NCBI RefSeq assembly: GCF_015644585.1
Contig: NZ_JADOBI010000001.1
Span: 372,001-436,000 of the forward strand
Length of the DNA stretch: 64,000 nucleotides
Direction of reading: 5' to 3'
From: Rahnella laticis
Lineage (GTDB): Bacteria; Pseudomonadota; Gammaproteobacteria; Enterobacterales; Enterobacteriaceae
Of this stretch, positions 6,955 through 16,055 are shown one piece after another. Each line of letters begins with the position of its first letter. Position 1 is the stretch's first letter. The position numbers were made by a program, and so were the translations under genes. The notes beneath the pieces were generated by a model, which did not search any database, was not told where the DNA came from, and worked only from the letters and a program-made list of their open reading frames with translations.

Positions 6955-6982
6955 AGGTGGCGACCTCTCTCGGGCGGCTTTT
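6955..6982 (+). other. candidate cos site (lambda cosN-like)
   Basis: AGGTGGCGACCT (6955-6966) followed by CTCTCGGGCGGCTTTTC closely resembles the lambda cohesive-end sequence GGGCGGCGACCT and its flank. It lies between the lysis genes and the terminase genes, where cos-type lambdoid phages have their packaging site. No ORF covers 6864-7019. The exact nicks cannot be placed from sequence alone. Confidence 0.5.
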
Positions 6983-7019
6983 CTGTGCGAACAGGCTCAC
7001 TTTCTAAAAGGTTAACGCT

Positions 7020-7547
7020 ATGCAATATCCAACCGTAGTAGTAAATGGCGTCCCAGTTCGTGTAGACAACGAAGGGCGTTACAACCTGAATGATCTCCAC
7101 GCGGCAGCTGTAGCAAATGGGGAGGCGACTGAATCACAAAGACCAGGCGTTTTCCTCAAAAGCAAACAGGTGAAGCGATTTGTTAAAGCATTAAGCGATG
7201 CAACAAAAAGTGCATCGGTCAATGTCATCAAAGGCGGCCTACAGCAAGGCACATGGGCGCTTGAATTAGTAGTCATCAGATACGCGGCATGGCTGAAGCC
7301 TGAGTTTGAAATCAGGGTATATAACACATTCCGCGATGCCATCTTAAATGGCGTCAGCAGTATGACACGACTGAATCGGCTAGACCTTCTGATTGCCAAT
7401 GAATCCAAAGAAGTCAGCAACTGCGCCAAGACCATGAATAAGTGGGGCGTGGGCGGCCGCAAGCAATTACTTAACGGTGCACGTGAAAGAATCATCGACC
7501 AAATGGATCCTGACATGGTTGCAATAATGCAGGGAGATGCATCATGA
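7020..7547 (+). CDS. KilA-N domain protein
   Basis: A 175-residue protein with a KilA-N DNA-binding domain in about residues 1-110: the YNLNDLHAAAVANG strand-helix start, then PGVFLKS and the GTWALELVVIRYAAWLKPEFE core. The C-terminal 60 residues include a basic helix (GGRKQLLNGARER). KilA-N proteins are common phage regulators, but no target is known here. It stands between the candidate cos and terminase genes and overlaps the next gene by 4 bases. Confidence 0.85.
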   Translation: MQYPTVVVNGVPVRVDNEGRYNLNDLHAAAVANGEATESQRPGVFLKSKQVKRFVKALSDATKSASVNVIKGGLQQGTWALELVVIRYAAWLKPEFEIRVYNTFRDAILNGVSSMTRLNRLDLLIANESKEVSNCAKTMNKWGVGGRKQLLNGARERIIDQMDPDMVAIMQGDAS

Positions 7548-7948
7548 AGACATTTATCGCTTACGTGGTTTCTTTACTTCTACTGATCTCAATGGCCGCA
7601 GGTGTTTTTTATCAGATTGATGGCTTGGTGACTTTGGCTGTGTCGATTAACTGGATGATCTGCATCCTTGCAATACCAATTGCGATAGCAACAGTGGCCG
7701 CGAGCATCTTGTATGAAAAATCCAATGAAGAAAGCCGGATAAAGATTGCGAAAGTACTCGTCCAGGCCGCTAAGAGGAAATCGTTTATCGCTCGCGTGAC
7801 CGGATGGACAACATTCTTAATCATGACATCTCTTTTTGCATGGTCAGGATGGATAGTAACGGCAATCGCTTATGTCTTGGCATCGCTCATCATCAAGTTA
7901 GCTAACTCCATTGCAAGAGATGAAGCGATTAAACAAAACCTCATATAG
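7544..7948 (+). CDS. phage membrane protein, 134 aa
   Basis: The hydrophobicity pattern suggests four membrane segments (about 4-22, 28-58 possibly as two, 85-104 and 106-122) with a basic cytoplasmic loop between (KIAKVLVQAAKRK). It is coupled to the KilA-N gene by an ATGA overlap, so the two are probably expressed together. I do not recognise the family. A role in exclusion or lysis timing is possible but unsupported. Confidence 0.6.
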   Translation: MKTFIAYVVSLLLLISMAAGVFYQIDGLVTLAVSINWMICILAIPIAIATVAASILYEKSNEESRIKIAKVLVQAAKRKSFIARVTGWTTFLIMTSLFAWSGWIVTAIAYVLASLIIKLANSIARDEAIKQNLI

Positions 7949-8000
7949 CCATTCCATAGCCCATTTACGAGTGGGCTAGATAATGACAAAGGAGCGAAAC

Positions 8001-8147
8001 ATGGCTATTGGCACATTGGCCTACAAGGTATCACTCAAGCCGCGCATGAAATGGCTTCTCGTTCTTTCTGCATTGCTGCACTGGGATTGGCTGACCAATA
8101 AATGCTTCACCTATGAACTTATCACCGGCGACTCCGTAGAGCTTTAG
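8001..8147 (+). CDS. small phage protein, 48 aa
   Basis: It has a perfect AAAGGAG ribosome site 6 bases before the ATG and reads MAIGTLAYKVSLKPRMKW, a hydrophobic LLVLSALLHWDW segment, then an acidic end. One short membrane-associated helix is possible. It stands 12 bases before the terminase small subunit gene. Function is unknown. Confidence 0.6.
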   Translation: MAIGTLAYKVSLKPRMKWLLVLSALLHWDWLTNKCFTYELITGDSVEL

Positions 8148-8159
8148 AAGGAATAACGA

Positions 8160-8678
8160 ATGACCAAACCAGATTGGGAGGCCATCGAATCGGCGTACCG
8201 AGCTGGTTCTTTGTCTATCCGGGCAATTGCAGAAAAGCATGGTGTGAGCGATACCGCCATCCGCAAGAAAGCGACACTTCACAACTGGCAACGCGACCTT
8301 ACCGAGAAGGTAAAGACGGCAACTAAGCTAAAGCTTGTTCGCACAGAGGTTCGCAATGACGGTTCGCAGTCAAAGGTGCGAACTGATGAAGAGATAGTTG
8401 ATGAAGCATCTGACACAACCGCCGAGTTAGTACTTAGCCACCGAGAGGGGCTGAAAGGCTGGAGAGAGATTACGAACAAGCTCAGAGAGTTTGTGGAAGA
8501 TACTGATATCACCACTGAGAATCACGCCTCAATGGCTCGCACAATTGCGGCTGGTGTGGATGCTCAAATCAAAGTGATCGCCGCAGAACGCAAGGCTTAC
8601 AACCTTGATAGTGACGAAGGCAACAAATCAGTCGATAACATTTCAGACCTGATGGATTCACTGTCTCAGGGGGCGTAA
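8160..8678 (+). CDS. terminase small subunit
   Basis: A 172-residue protein with an N-terminal helix-turn-helix (SIRAIAEKHGVSDTAIRKKATLHNW, about 19-43), a charged middle and a helical C terminus. This is the DNA-recognition subunit that selects the packaging site and recruits the large subunit. Position immediately before terL, with TAATG overlap, supports the call. AAGGA is found 7 bases upstream of the start. Confidence 0.85.
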   Translation: MTKPDWEAIESAYRAGSLSIRAIAEKHGVSDTAIRKKATLHNWQRDLTEKVKTATKLKLVRTEVRNDGSQSKVRTDEEIVDEASDTTAELVLSHREGLKGWREITNKLREFVEDTDITTENHASMARTIAAGVDAQIKVIAAERKAYNLDSDEGNKSVDNISDLMDSLSQGA

Positions 8679-10150
8679 TGAAACCTGAGCATCTCAAGTT
8701 GCTGGCTGATAAAGACTGGCGACTGAACAATCTTTATTGGATCACGGACAAAGAAGGCAAGCCGGTACGCTTCAGGATGACACCTGAACAGCGTGAGTAC
8801 TTCGAAGGCATCCACACTCGCAACATCATTCTTAAAGCTCGTCAACTCGGCTTCACGACCGAGGTTTGTATTATTCAGTTGGATGCGGCGCTGTTCGAGT
8901 CTGCCAAATGTGCTTTGATCGCCCACACGCTGAACGACGCAAAGCGCCTGTTCCGTGAAAAGGTGAAATACGCCTACGACAACCTGCCCGAAGAAATTAA
9001 AGCCGCTAACCCGGCGAGCAATGACTCTGCCGGGGAGTTGGTATTCAAGAAGGGCGGCTCACTCTACGTCAGCACCTCATTTCGTGGAGGCACGCTGCGC
9101 TACCTGCACGTATCAGAGTTCGGTAAGATATGCGCTAAGTATCCAGACAAGGCCCGTGAGATTGTCACAGGCGCATTTGAGGCCGTATCTACCGGATGCT
9201 TTGCCACTATCGAAAGCACTGCTGAAGGTCGCGCCGGTTACTTCTTCGATTACTGCCAAACAGCTGAGAACGCTCAGTTGCAAGGCAAGCCATTATCCCC
9301 GCTGGACTGGAAATTCTTTTTCTTCTCCTGGTGGAAAAATCCGCTGTATGCAATCGACCCGGTAGAAGCTTTACCGCAGCGCTTGGTTGATTACTTCGAC
9401 GAGATGGAAGCCAAGCACGATGTTCACCTAAACGAGCGTCAGCAAGCGTGGTACTACGCCAAAGAAAAGACGCTCGGCGATGACATGAAGCGGGAATACC
9501 CGACCATACCCGCAGAGGCATTCCAGCAATCAGTTGAAGGCGCTTACTACGCACAGCAATTCCGATTCCTTTACACCAATAAACGCATTGGTACGTTGCC
9601 AGATAATTCACACCTTTCCGTTCATACGTTCTGGGATATCGGCGTGGGTGACTCAACGTCCATCTGGTTCGTGCGTGAGGTTGGCGAAGAGTTCCACGTC
9701 ATCGACTACTACGAAAACTCCGGTGAAGGTCTGCGGCATTATATGAAAGTGCTGAAAGACCGAGGATATGAGTATGGCGACCACTGGGGACCACACGACA
9801 TTGAGAACCGTGAATTCGGCTCTGATGCCAAATCCCGTAAAGAGCTGGCTCGCGAAGGCTACGAAATTGACGGCCAGGTCTACTCCATGACATTCAAAGT
9901 GGTGCCGAAAACGGGCGTTGATACAGGCATTGAGTCAGTACGTGAAATCCTCCCGAAATGTGTCTTTGACGACGAGAAGTGCGCTGAAGGCATCACTCAT
10001 CTGGAAGGGTACAGGAAGGAATGGGATGACAAACGCGGCTGCTGGAAAGACAAGCCATTACATGACCACACATCTCACGGCTCTGATGCGTTCCGCTACT
10101 TTGCCGTAGCCAAGAACAACCATAAACAAGTCGGCGCTGTATTCTTCTAA
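8678..10150 (+). CDS. terminase large subunit (ATPase and nuclease)
   Basis: A 490-residue packaging motor. The deviant Walker A KARQLGFTT is at about 53-61 and the Walker B region YLHVSEFG at about 142-148, followed by the coupling motif STAEG. The C-terminal RNase H-like nuclease has FWDIGVGDSTS (first acidic residue), the GPHDIENREFGS segment and HGSDAFRY near the end. It uses ATP to thread DNA into the prohead and cuts it at cos. The length is typical. Its start overlaps the small-subunit stop. Confidence 0.95.
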   Translation: MKPEHLKLLADKDWRLNNLYWITDKEGKPVRFRMTPEQREYFEGIHTRNIILKARQLGFTTEVCIIQLDAALFESAKCALIAHTLNDAKRLFREKVKYAYDNLPEEIKAANPASNDSAGELVFKKGGSLYVSTSFRGGTLRYLHVSEFGKICAKYPDKAREIVTGAFEAVSTGCFATIESTAEGRAGYFFDYCQTAENAQLQGKPLSPLDWKFFFFSWWKNPLYAIDPVEALPQRLVDYFDEMEAKHDVHLNERQQAWYYAKEKTLGDDMKREYPTIPAEAFQQSVEGAYYAQQFRFLYTNKRIGTLPDNSHLSVHTFWDIGVGDSTSIWFVREVGEEFHVIDYYENSGEGLRHYMKVLKDRGYEYGDHWGPHDIENREFGSDAKSRKELAREGYEIDGQVYSMTFKVVPKTGVDTGIESVREILPKCVFDDEKCAEGITHLEGYRKEWDDKRGCWKDKPLHDHTSHGSDAFRYFAVAKNNHKQVGAVFF

Positions 10151-10160
10151 GGAGCAATCA

Positions 10161-11621
10161 GTGAGTGATACCAATAACGAGGTTCAGTTCCTCGTGAATG
10201 CCCTCGCTGACCAAGTCGCGGTGGGTCGCCAGCGTGCTTTATACGTCGGTCAGTTTAACGGGAACACCAAGCGCACCACCTTATGGGAAGAGTTTGGGTA
10301 CCCGGACACCGTAAGTTTCGCAACTTTCTATCGGACGTACCGCAGAAACTCAGCTGCATATGCCGGTGTGCATGTAACGCTGGATTCCTGCTGGGTTGAT
10401 AAGCCAATTATCATTGATGGTCCTCTTGCTGATAAGAAGAAGAAAGAAACGCGTTGGGAAAAGACGGTTACCAAGCTTCTTAAAAAGTATTGGGAAAAAA
10501 TCAAGGATGCCGACCGCCGTAATATGGTCGGGCATTACTCGGCGATCATTCTGCAAATAAAAGACAATCGTGACTGGTCAGAGCCTGTAGATAAGGCGCT
10601 GGTTGCAAAGCTAGGCGAGGCCGCTTTAGTTAAGCTGATCCCCGCATGGGAATCACAGATTAAGCCTGGCAGTTATGACATCGACACGCGGTCAGATACT
10701 TACAGTCAGCCAGTTAACTACACGTTCAATGAGCAGCCGGTCGGTGATGACGGAACATACGGCAATGTAAGAAGCATCACGGTGCACCCAGACCGGGTGA
10801 TAATTCTCGCCGAGGGCTCTGAAGACGACAACATGCTTTCCGGTGAACCTCTCAATGAGGCCGGATTTAATGATCTGCTTGATATTGAGAAGACCAAAGG
10901 CGGCAGCGCAGAAGGGTTCCTGAAGAACGCCAGTCGCCAACTTGGGATAGAGTTCACCAAAGATACTGACATGGAAACCCTTAAAAAGGCGGCCGTGGAT
11001 GCAGGCTATAAAGATTTAGGTGATGCTCTAAATGACAAAATAACTCGCCTCAACCGTGGCTCAGATTCGTCTCTGGTTATGCAGGCAGGGCAGGCTTCAG
11101 TTCTATCGGTGGCCGCTGCTGACCCAACTCCATCATGGACTGTGTCAGCCAACAGCTACGCTGCAACTATCCGCTGCCCATTCAACATTCTTTTCGGCAA
11201 GCAAACGGGCAACCTTGCTTCAACAGAAGACAAGAAGGCTTGGGCGGCGCGATGCAACTCCCGAAGAAGCAGTTGGCTCTCTTACATCATAACTACTGTC
11301 GTTCATAGATGGAGCGAACTGGGGGTAATTCCTCAGCCAACAACTGGAGAAGTCACCGTCGATTGGTCGGATTTACTCGCGCCGGGGGACAGTGAGAAGC
11401 TCGACAACATGGGCAAGTTGGCCGATATCGCCTACAAAACTCAGCAGGCATACGGAACGCCAGCGGTTGAAGTTAACGAAATTCGTGCTGCCGGTGAGCT
11501 TGAACCCATCAAGGAGCCGGCAGAGCCGGACCCCAACGCAAAACCAACCGGTAAGGATCCGCTGAATGGAGATGACGACAACAGCGCCCCGAATCGGGAC
11601 ACCGATAGTTCCGCGCAATAA
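10161..11621 (+). CDS. portal protein (DUF1073 type)
   Basis: A 486-residue portal protein; the dodecameric ring at one capsid vertex is the DNA channel and seats the terminase and connectors. The segments FATFYRTYRRNSAAYAGV and NILFGKQTGNLASTEDKKAW match the DUF1073 portal group. The start is GTG with GGAG 7 bases upstream. The last 40 residues are Pro, Glu and Asp rich. The gene overlaps the MuF gene by 56 bases. Confidence 0.88.
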   Translation: MSDTNNEVQFLVNALADQVAVGRQRALYVGQFNGNTKRTTLWEEFGYPDTVSFATFYRTYRRNSAAYAGVHVTLDSCWVDKPIIIDGPLADKKKKETRWEKTVTKLLKKYWEKIKDADRRNMVGHYSAIILQIKDNRDWSEPVDKALVAKLGEAALVKLIPAWESQIKPGSYDIDTRSDTYSQPVNYTFNEQPVGDDGTYGNVRSITVHPDRVIILAEGSEDDNMLSGEPLNEAGFNDLLDIEKTKGGSAEGFLKNASRQLGIEFTKDTDMETLKKAAVDAGYKDLGDALNDKITRLNRGSDSSLVMQAGQASVLSVAAADPTPSWTVSANSYAATIRCPFNILFGKQTGNLASTEDKKAWAARCNSRRSSWLSYIITTVVHRWSELGVIPQPTTGEVTVDWSDLLAPGDSEKLDNMGKLADIAYKTQQAYGTPAVEVNEIRAAGELEPIKEPAEPDPNAKPTGKDPLNGDDDNSAPNRDTDSSAQ

Positions 11622-12540
11622 AGCCGACCCTACGCAGTCATATCGAGCAGTAAACAAGATGTACCGAGATATCGAAGATAGATACCTCGGCATCAAGACG
11701 TCGCTTAAACAGCTATTCGACATACGTTTAACTGGCAGGGTGAGGGAAGGTAATGCACAAGCATCATTCGCATTGCATTGCGACACCATCTACCAGGTGA
11801 ATGCTGCCACGTATATCTACGACATGACGGCGCAGCAGCTTGCCGACCTGTTAGAGCGAGTGCAGGTGATTCTTGATGACTATCTGCTCGAAGGTGGCTC
11901 TCAAAACCTGTGGGCTTTTGCATACGTTTCTGACGAGTACCAGCGCGGCACACTCAACGCGTTTACAAACCTCTCTGTGCAATCGCCAGTGTACGCTTCA
12001 CAGACCACGTTAAGCGCATTGCTTTCATCACCGGCCTACCAGAACCAAATTGCAGCGGCTTACGTGAGCACGTACAGCGACTGGGTAGGCATAAGCGACA
12101 AGGCTCGCGCCGACCTCTCCAACGTGATTTCAGGTGCCATTGGGCGCGGTGTTAATCCGAAAGAGACAGCCAGACTCATCAGCAAACGACTCGATGTGTC
12201 GATGTCTGACGCGAAGAACATCGCGCAGACTGAACAGGTGGGTGCTTTAAGAGAGGCGCAGTGGAATGAGACTGAATGGACAAGAGAAAGGCTTGGGCTC
12301 AATACTGGCCTGTTACATCTTTCAGCACTAAAGCCAACTACTCGACAAACTCACGCATTTTGGCATGGCAAAGTCAGGACTGTAGAAGAGGTTAGAGAGT
12401 GGTACAGCATCAACGGTAATAAATACCACTGCTACTGTTCTCAGATACCGGTCATCTTGAATGATAAAGGTGAGATTTTTAATGAGGGGTTGGCTGAGAG
12501 GTTGGCTGATGAACGTAAGGAATGGAAGGAAAGTAAATGA
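11566..12540 (+). CDS. MuF-like head morphogenesis protein
   Basis: A 324-residue protein of the phage Mu gpF (SPP1 gp7) group, a minor head protein bound to the portal and packed in small numbers. The family signature lies in the second half: GRGVNPKETARLISKRL, then IAQTEQVGALREAQ and the C-terminal THAFWHGKVRT with a Cys pair (YHCYC). The start at 11566, or at 11572 two codons later, is within the portal gene, so the two are tightly coupled. Confidence 0.88.
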   Translation: MEMTTTAPRIGTPIVPRNKADPTQSYRAVNKMYRDIEDRYLGIKTSLKQLFDIRLTGRVREGNAQASFALHCDTIYQVNAATYIYDMTAQQLADLLERVQVILDDYLLEGGSQNLWAFAYVSDEYQRGTLNAFTNLSVQSPVYASQTTLSALLSSPAYQNQIAAAYVSTYSDWVGISDKARADLSNVISGAIGRGVNPKETARLISKRLDVSMSDAKNIAQTEQVGALREAQWNETEWTRERLGLNTGLLHLSALKPTTRQTHAFWHGKVRTVEEVREWYSINGNKYHCYCSQIPVILNDKGEIFNEGLAERLADERKEWKESK

Positions 12541-12577
12541 TATAACTAGCATGAGCATTTTAAACTAAGGAGAGCTC

Positions 12578-12907
12578 ATGTTTTTTAATACCAGCTTTTA
12601 TCTAGGCGTTAAAGGGACTGTTAAACCAGAGGATGGTTCTTGCCTTGGTATAATCACTGCATTTCGTTCTATTTCTGGTCAGAACTCAAACACCCTATCA
12701 TTTACATGTAAGTGGCCGAAAGACCAGCAAGAGGCAAGGCTTATAGTCGACTATTTGAGAAGGCAATTAAACGAGCCCTTCGTGTTTTGGATAGGGGACA
12801 CTTCACAGCCGCTAAGTGGTGAGCTTTGTGAAGTGAAACTTCATTCGGACGTTGCAAATGATGTTTACATAGATCAAATAGAAGTTACTTTAAAAACGAA
12901 CTTCTAA
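12578..12907 (+). CDS. phage protein of unknown function, 109 aa
   Basis: It has its own strong ribosome site (AAGGAGA) 4 bases before the ATG and is followed directly by a terminator, so it forms a one-gene insert between the MuF and scaffold genes. The sequence looks soluble and beta-rich (GVKGTVKPEDGS early, IEVTLKTNF at the end). No family is recognised. It could be a moron or a small head protein. Confidence 0.6.
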   Translation: MFFNTSFYLGVKGTVKPEDGSCLGIITAFRSISGQNSNTLSFTCKWPKDQQEARLIVDYLRRQLNEPFVFWIGDTSQPLSGELCEVKLHSDVANDVYIDQIEVTLKTNF

Positions 12908-12921
12908 TTTTAACCAAATAC

Positions 12922-12946
12922 AAAGGTCGCTTATGCGGCCTTTTTT
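12922..12946 (+). terminator. intrinsic terminator after the 109-aa gene
   Basis: GGTCGC-TTAT-GCGGCC (12925-12940) is flanked by A and T runs, with six T following. It has the usual bidirectional-terminator look. Confidence 0.8.
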
Positions 12947-12977
12947 ATTGCCTGAAATCCACCAAAGAGGACACAGC

Positions 12978-14165
12978 ATGTCACGCATCTGCGTAAACGT
13001 GCTGTCGGTCATCAACTCCGCTTCAAACATCACTACCGAGACAATCAACGGCAAACCACACATCGTGGTTCGTGGCGTCACGCCTATCGTTGACGACATC
13101 GTTATGAATCGGAAGTTATACCCGGCAGCTGAGATTGAAAAAAGCTACAAGTCGCTTGAGCGCAACCCTATGCCTTTCGGGCATCCGAAGGTAAACGGTA
13201 AGCATATTTCGGCGCGCGATGTTCAGGCGGTAAATGACTATCACGTAGGCGCCTGGCTGCAGAACGTTAACCGTGATGGTGGCAAGGTTTCAGGCGATAT
13301 GTACGTTGACCGGAGGTACGCGGAGGGTAGCGACAACGGCAAGCGCCTCGTTCAACGTCTGGATGACATGGCAGCAGGCAAGAACGTTGACCCCGTTCAT
13401 ATATCAACCGGCCTGCTTCACAAAGAAATCACCGCGAATGGCGAATCCAAGGGTAAGCGTTACGAGAAGATCGTCACCAACATGGACTTTGACCACGTCG
13501 CTGTATTGCTTGACCAGCCCGGCGCTGGGACTCCAGAGGAGGGGGTTGGCATCTTCGTAAACGCAGAAGGTGATGAGCAAGAAATCGAAACAGCGAACAT
13601 CGCTGAATCAGCAATTCCCGACCCGCAAGACCCAGCTATTAAGCAGTTCTTTAACCAATTCATGGCGTTTTTCAGCGCCAATAATAAGTCCGTCAAAGAG
13701 GAAACAAAACCGATGAAAGAACTCATCACCAACGCGCTGAAAGCGAAAGGCAAAGAGGTCGAAGGTAAGACCGAGGCTGAGCTGATGGATGCGTACAACC
13801 AGATGGTGGCTGACGATGCTAAAGCGAAAGCTGATGCAGAAGAAAAAGCCAAGAAAGACAAAGAAGAGGCTGACAAAAAAGCCAAAGAGACCACCACCAA
13901 CAACGAAGAAGCACCGGCTTGGTTCAAACCATTCGCTGAAAAGCTGAACAGCATCGAAACCGGCCTTACAGCCAACTCTGACAAAGAGAAAGGCGAGAAG
14001 CGTGCAGCAGTCAAAGCGAAGTTCGGCATGACTGATATTGCGGTCAACGCTCTGGACGGCGAACCACTGAATGAACTGTTTGCTCAATGCTCCACATCCA
14101 CCGGCCTGAATGGTTTATTCCGTCAAGCCAACTCATCTCAATCAGTCAGCGAAATGCCGGAGTAA
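12978..14165 (+). CDS. prohead protease/scaffold protein (DUF2213-like)
   Basis: A 395-residue protein. Residues 1 to about 200 form a protease-like domain (VVRGVTPIVDDIVMNRKLYP and NPMPFGHPKVNGKHIS) of the DUF2213 group. Residues about 245-340 are an alanine, lysine and glutamate rich coiled coil typical of capsid scaffolds. The start at 12978 is supported by AGAGGA upstream; an in-frame start at 12933 would lie in the terminator. An internal ATG at 13713 with AGAGGAAA 10 bases upstream could yield a separate 150-residue scaffold, like lambda C/Nu3. Confidence 0.75.
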   Translation: MSRICVNVLSVINSASNITTETINGKPHIVVRGVTPIVDDIVMNRKLYPAAEIEKSYKSLERNPMPFGHPKVNGKHISARDVQAVNDYHVGAWLQNVNRDGGKVSGDMYVDRRYAEGSDNGKRLVQRLDDMAAGKNVDPVHISTGLLHKEITANGESKGKRYEKIVTNMDFDHVAVLLDQPGAGTPEEGVGIFVNAEGDEQEIETANIAESAIPDPQDPAIKQFFNQFMAFFSANNKSVKEETKPMKELITNALKAKGKEVEGKTEAELMDAYNQMVADDAKAKADAEEKAKKDKEEADKKAKETTTNNEEAPAWFKPFAEKLNSIETGLTANSDKEKGEKRAAVKAKFGMTDIAVNALDGEPLNELFAQCSTSTGLNGLFRQANSSQSVSEMPE

Positions 14166-14168
14166 ATA

Positions 14169-14609
14169 ATGGCTAAAGATGGAAAGCATGTAATTCACGC
14201 GGGTGGCATCTTCGCAAATCCGCAGCTGCATCGTGAAGGTGCGGCAGCAGCGGCAACTCAGCCGGGCACGGTCGGTTTCTTCGATAACACCACGAAGAAA
14301 TTCACCGCCTCAGTTGATGGCAACGAAGACGCAATCCTTTATGTCGCAAACTTCGATTACCTGTGCTGCAAAACGGTGGATGACACCATTGCGGCAGGTG
14401 ATTGGGTAGTGGCGATGCATCCAACCCCTGGCGTTTTCTTCAACGTTCCGGCAGCAACCGGCACTTACACCAAAGGCCAGCCTCTCTCTATCGTCAATGG
14501 TCGAGTGAAGGCGAAAGCAACCGGCGAATCTACTCGTGCATACGTAGAAGAAGACCGTTCATACACCATCTCGACAGCAGGCCAGCTCCTGCGCGTTGTC
14601 ATCAAGTAA
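14169..14609 (+). CDS. putative capsid decoration protein (DUF2190-like)
   Basis: A 146-residue, glycine- and alanine-rich beta protein placed directly before the major capsid gene. The GDWVVAMHPTPGVFFNVP and GRVKAKATGES segments resemble small head decoration proteins that trimerise on the capsid surface. The family match is moderate. It starts 3 bases after the scaffold stop and ends 10 bases before the capsid start. Confidence 0.65.
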   Translation: MAKDGKHVIHAGGIFANPQLHREGAAAAATQPGTVGFFDNTTKKFTASVDGNEDAILYVANFDYLCCKTVDDTIAAGDWVVAMHPTPGVFFNVPAATGTYTKGQPLSIVNGRVKAKATGESTRAYVEEDRSYTISTAGQLLRVVIK

Positions 14610-14619
14610 GGAGCACCGA

Positions 14620-15696
14620 ATGTTTGCATTTTCCACTAAGAAGGCGACCGAGACCGGAAACCTTGAGGCCAACACGGCTCAGTTTCACGAGCTTCAGTTT
14701 GCCCGTAATTCCAGCGCTCAGGCAGTAGCAGATTTTATTGCCCGTACTCGCGTGCGTGGTGAAGCTGCCAATGCTCCTGCGCTTGATGCCGTGAACGCAG
14801 TTGATGATATTCGCCGCCTGTACAAGGCTTACGATCAGACCGTGCTGAAAGAGTTCGAACCCAACACCGAGTTCACCCTTTTGAACGACCTGATGCCACT
14901 GTCACGCTCAGTTCGTCTAGAAGAGTCAGTGTACGAGTACGCTCGCACCGGTGGCCGTGGCTGGGCTCACACATCCATGTCAGGCCAGATTGGTGCGGCG
15001 TTGGATGCGAAGTCCTATACCTTCGACGGCACGATGGTTCCGATCCACGACAGCGGATTCAAGTTCAACTGGCGTGATCCGGTGTTCAACAAAGGCTCTG
15101 CACTGGCTTCATTGTCTGATGCGCAGGCGGGTTCAGTTGATGATGTTCGTCGCCAGTATGTGGACTACATCTGGGAAGGTTTCCGCGACGCGGATGGTAA
15201 CTACATCAGCTTCGACGGCAAAACGTGGAAGGGGATTCGCCATGATGAGCGCGTTGCTCAGGTAACCCTGACTGTAAACTTCGCGACCAGCACTGATCCG
15301 AAAGCCATGCGTGCGGCAGCCATTGCTCTGCGCGACGTTCTGAAGCTGCAAAACCTGCAATACGGTCAGCAGACGTGGTACGTATCCAGCGACATCATGT
15401 CCAACTGGGAACAGTACTTCGACGTGAACTCTCTGCGCACCGTGCTGGAAGAAATCGCGAAGTTGTCAGGTATTTCAGCCATCAAAGAAGATGCTGAGTT
15501 GACTGGCAACGAAATCGTGATTGTCCCTCTGCAAGCCGGTGTCATCGCTCCAATTGTCGGGCAGGCCTTCGGTACTGTTGCCGACCCTCGCCAGTTCTAC
15601 AACTCTGACTACGTGTGGCGTACATGGGGTGCTGCTGGCCTGATGGTTAAGCAAGACATCAACGGTCACTTCTCTGTCATCCACGCATCCAGCTAA
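14620..15696 (+). CDS. major capsid protein
   Basis: A 358-residue protein. The start at 14620 has a textbook AAGGAG 6 bases upstream. The arrangement fits HK97-fold capsids: a helical N-terminal arm, then EFEPNTEFTLLNDLMPLSRSVRLEES, a glycine-rich loop (RTGGRGWAHTSMSG) and a C-terminal domain with the hydrophobic strand EIVIVPLQAGVIAPIVG. It is the largest head gene between decoration and connector genes. The assignment rests on both sequence style and order. Confidence 0.85.
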   Translation: MFAFSTKKATETGNLEANTAQFHELQFARNSSAQAVADFIARTRVRGEAANAPALDAVNAVDDIRRLYKAYDQTVLKEFEPNTEFTLLNDLMPLSRSVRLEESVYEYARTGGRGWAHTSMSGQIGAALDAKSYTFDGTMVPIHDSGFKFNWRDPVFNKGSALASLSDAQAGSVDDVRRQYVDYIWEGFRDADGNYISFDGKTWKGIRHDERVAQVTLTVNFATSTDPKAMRAAAIALRDVLKLQNLQYGQQTWYVSSDIMSNWEQYFDVNSLRTVLEEIAKLSGISAIKEDAELTGNEIVIVPLQAGVIAPIVGQAFGTVADPRQFYNSDYVWRTWGAAGLMVKQDINGHFSVIHASS

Positions 15697-15705
15697 GGAA
15701 AAACC

Positions 15706-16053
15706 ATGGCACTCGTAAAAGTTTTAGTAGCAAACCTTTTTGCCGGTGCCAACTTCCAGAAACTGGAGGTTGGTCAGTCATACGACGTCGATGATGCGGT
15801 TGCTGAAAAGTGGATCGCCAGCGGCAAAGCTGATAAGTCCACCGAGAAGAAAGGCGAGAAGCTGGTGTTTGAGGTGGCAACACCTTCTTCTCCTCTCTCA
15901 TCTAATGCCAAAGCTTTGCAGGAGCAGATTGATGCCCTGACCAAAGCGGCAGAAGAAGCAGAAGCGGCACATGCCGAAGCTATCGCTGAGGTAACCAAGC
16001 GAGCAGAAGAAGCAGAAGCGGCGCTGGCAGCAGCAACCAAAAAGGATAAGTAA
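15706..16053 (+). CDS. head protein with C-terminal coiled coil, 115 aa
   Basis: The first 55 residues are a small beta domain (VLVANLFAGANFQKLEVGQSYD). The rest is an Ala- and Glu-rich helix containing the near repeat KRAEEAEAALA and KAAEEAEAAHA, so a coiled coil is expected. It follows the major capsid gene by 9 bases. It may be a minor head or head-completion protein. No firm family is recognised. Confidence 0.6.
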   Translation: MALVKVLVANLFAGANFQKLEVGQSYDVDDAVAEKWIASGKADKSTEKKGEKLVFEVATPSSPLSSNAKALQEQIDALTKAAEEAEAAHAEAIAEVTKRAEEAEAALAAATKKDK

Positions 16054-16055
16054 TC

